64,000 bases of DNA. Origin: Castor canadensis (lineage: Eukaryota > Chordata > Mammalia > Rodentia > Castoridae). The stretch is from positions 90,699,042 through 90,763,041 of the forward strand of contig NC_133392.1 in the NCBI RefSeq assembly GCF_047511655.1, read 5' to 3'. Within the stretch, counting starts at the first letter, position 1; every line of letters starts with the position of its first letter. Position numbers and translations under genes: made by a program. The notes beneath the pieces are model-generated. The model made no database searches. It was given only the letters and a program-made list of their open reading frames with translations, and was not told the DNA's origin. Shown piece after piece: positions 63,832-64,000 of the stretch.

Positions 63832-64000
63832 CAGAAAACTGGGGTTGGATCCTCCTCAGGTCTGAGTAACCATCACTAATGGCTTCTTTCTCTGGGACGC
63901 AGCTGTCTCACCTCAATGTGGCTATGATCATCTCTGTTCTACTCACTTATTTATTCTCAAAGTTTTTTGGTGAGAATTAGACTAGGGGTAAAGTAAAAAC

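Overview
The window is mammalian nuclear DNA: two multi-exon genes with GT-AG introns and CpG-island promoters, set in a dense field of retroelements. Many repeats are rodent-type SINEs. Some are B1-like (7SL-derived), some are tRNA-derived ID-like units, and some are fused B1-(B1)-ID composites. Together with abundant MIR/L2/MLT1/Tigger fossils and a lineage L1 3' end, this fits a rodent, most likely a castorimorph (beaver-like) species. The species is inferred from the SINE style and was not checked by search.

Layout. 1-5.2 kb: intergenic, holding an LTR-like fragment, a truncated L1 with target-site duplication, an MLT1 LTR split by a Tigger1 transposon, two B1-like SINEs and an L2. 5.2-5.95 kb: CpG island and exon 1 of BCL10. 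5.8-15.1 kb: BCL10 introns 1 and 2 with exons at 12185-12473 and 14767-15122. 15.1-21.6 kb: BCL10 3' UTR and intergenic DNA with SINE, L1M and L2 pieces. 21.6-29.3 kb: a class I (gammaretrovirus-like) provirus in the same orientation as the genes. It has paired LTRs, a 4-bp duplication, a tRNA-Pro-type primer site, a polypurine tract and decayed gag, integrase and env remnants; a truncated 5S rRNA pseudogene is inserted inside it. 31.2-37.05 kb: CpG island and the three coding exons of the C1orf52 orthologue. 37-64 kb: gene-free DNA with SINEs, MIR/L2, L1M, MaLR LTRs and several long stretches without recognisable repeats that may be conserved regulatory DNA.

The two genes lie head to tail on the + strand, in the human chromosome 1p22 relative order (BCL10 then C1orf52; SYDE2 would be expected beyond the right edge). 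BCL10 is the CARD adaptor of the CARD9/11-BCL10-MALT1 signalosome that activates NF-kB. C1orf52 is a small, probably nuclear protein of unknown function. Both reading frames are intact at the usual lengths (233 and 182 aa).

I found no new gene system. The observations most worth a second look are a rearranged 5' LTR with perfect inverted repeats, a tail-less 5S retropseudogene with target-site duplication inside the provirus, a CTCF-like motif in the C1orf52 promoter, and an 18-bp near-perfect hairpin at about 60.5 kb.
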